Shown: in pieces, positions 27,072-27,324 of the stretch | How positions within the stretch are numbered: position 1 is the first letter of the stretch | Layout: the number at the start of each line of letters is the position of its first letter | Source of the DNA: CAZGVW01 sp964529265 | GTDB taxonomy: Bacteria; Planctomycetota; Phycisphaerae; Phycisphaerales; UBA1924 | Direction: 5' to 3' | Assembly (NCBI GenBank): GCA_964529265.1 | Contig: CAZGVW010000224.1 | Span: 1 to 27,324, forward strand | DNA: 27,324 nt | Notes under the pieces: model-generated | What the model was told of the DNA's origin: nothing | The model's input: only the letters and a program-made list of their open reading frames with translations | Databases searched by the model: none | Program-made: the position numbers and the translations under genes

Positions 27072-27324
27072 TCACACCGCTCCCTGAATAAGCACGATGG
27101 AGTTGATCACGAGGCTGAAAATCGCCTCGCCCACGATGAGCCCCGCCGCGAACGGCACACCCCATTCCTCAGCGGGCCGCTTGCCCACCACCTTCGATGC
27201 GATCATGCTCAGCAGGCACCCCACGCCGTACGTCAGAATGAAGACGATCGGCAGGTACATCGAGAGCCCGACCAGCACGCCCAGGCTCGCGAACGCGCCC
27301 AGCCCCAGCAGCACGCCCAGCAGT
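27072..27324 (-). CDS. OPT-family transporter, C-terminal fragment (partial)
   Basis: The frame is open from the window edge to TGA 27072. The visible ~83 residues are hydrophobic. They contain GVLVGLSMYLPIVFILTYGVG, then a short loop KVVGKRPAEEWGVPFAAGLIVGEAIF, and a last helix LVINSIVLIQGAV. A YLP helix followed by a loop, then ASGLIxGEA-like FAAGLIVGEA, matches the C-terminal end of OPT-family transporters. These move oligopeptides or metal-chelator conjugates across the inner membrane. The N-terminal bulk is outside the window. The downstream gene overlaps its stop. Confidence 0.75.
   Translation of the reverse strand, partial: LLGVLLGLGAFASLGVLVGLSMYLPIVFILTYGVGCLLSMIASKVVGKRPAEEWGVPFAAGLIVGEAIFSLVINSIVLIQGAV

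Noticed and set aside
1..27324. CRISPR arrays, tRNA or rRNA genes, insertion sequences, riboswitches
   Set aside because: No regularly spaced repeats, cloverleaf-like sequences, transposase motifs or recognisable riboswitch cores were found on either strand by eye.
1..27324. Frequent CCGCGG and GCCGCGGC words as a possible signal sequence
   Set aside because: They are common throughout and mostly coding (Ala/Arg/Pro codons), as expected in such GC-rich DNA. Over-representation cannot be judged without counting against a genome model.

Overview
The window is very GC-rich, densely packed chromosomal DNA. It is probably from a planctomycete, with Phycisphaerae my best guess. The support is the type-II pseudopilin of the planctomycete sort (G/FTLLDLL prepilin signal followed by a conserved CxSNLRQIGLGLFMYAEHHDG-like block), a futalosine-route menaquinone enzyme (MqnE), many signal-peptide-bearing envelope proteins, and small membrane proteins with no recognisable family. 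There are no rRNA, tRNA, CRISPR, IS or phage genes that I can see. The only mobile-type element is a two-gene DUF433/PIN-like toxin-antitoxin cassette.

Left part (1-3150): the tail of a plus-strand gene, then a minus-strand run of an unknown tail-anchored protein, a Bcp-type peroxiredoxin and a DinB-like protein. Divergent to these are an unknown two-helix membrane protein and a small PilZ-like protein. A 59-residue stand-alone Fis-type helix-turn-helix ORF on the minus strand is easy to miss.

Middle (3150-11660): a HIT-family nucleotide hydrolase/phosphorylase, divergent from an M17 leucyl aminopeptidase. These are followed by a translationally coupled ABC-F ATPase and SAM methyltransferase, two small membrane proteins, the DUF433-DUF5615 cassette, and MqnE.

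Right part (11660-27324): a 699-residue coiled-coil protein with a Wzz-like two-helix membrane module; an ECF sigma factor with its membrane anti-sigma factor (ATGA-coupled, followed by a good intrinsic terminator); a divergent pseudopilin; and a secreted cyclophilin. Then come TsaB and a set of envelope proteins (two LolA-like secreted proteins, a 932-residue TPR/metallopeptidase, a YceI-type lipocalin-like protein). The minus-strand run at the end reads OPT-family transporter tail, unknown membrane protein, NuoH (complex I membrane subunit, away from any other nuo gene) and RuvX.

Two window-wide patterns stand out. Nearly every convergent gene pair has stop codons abutting, overlapping or within 15 bases of each other. 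Many minus-strand genes, and one plus-strand gene, lack a Shine-Dalgarno sequence but carry a TAnnnT hexamer, often preceded by C, 6-9 bases before the ATG. That spacing is what leaderless transcription would produce. Everything here is read by eye; family names rest on motif recognition, and no database search was run.
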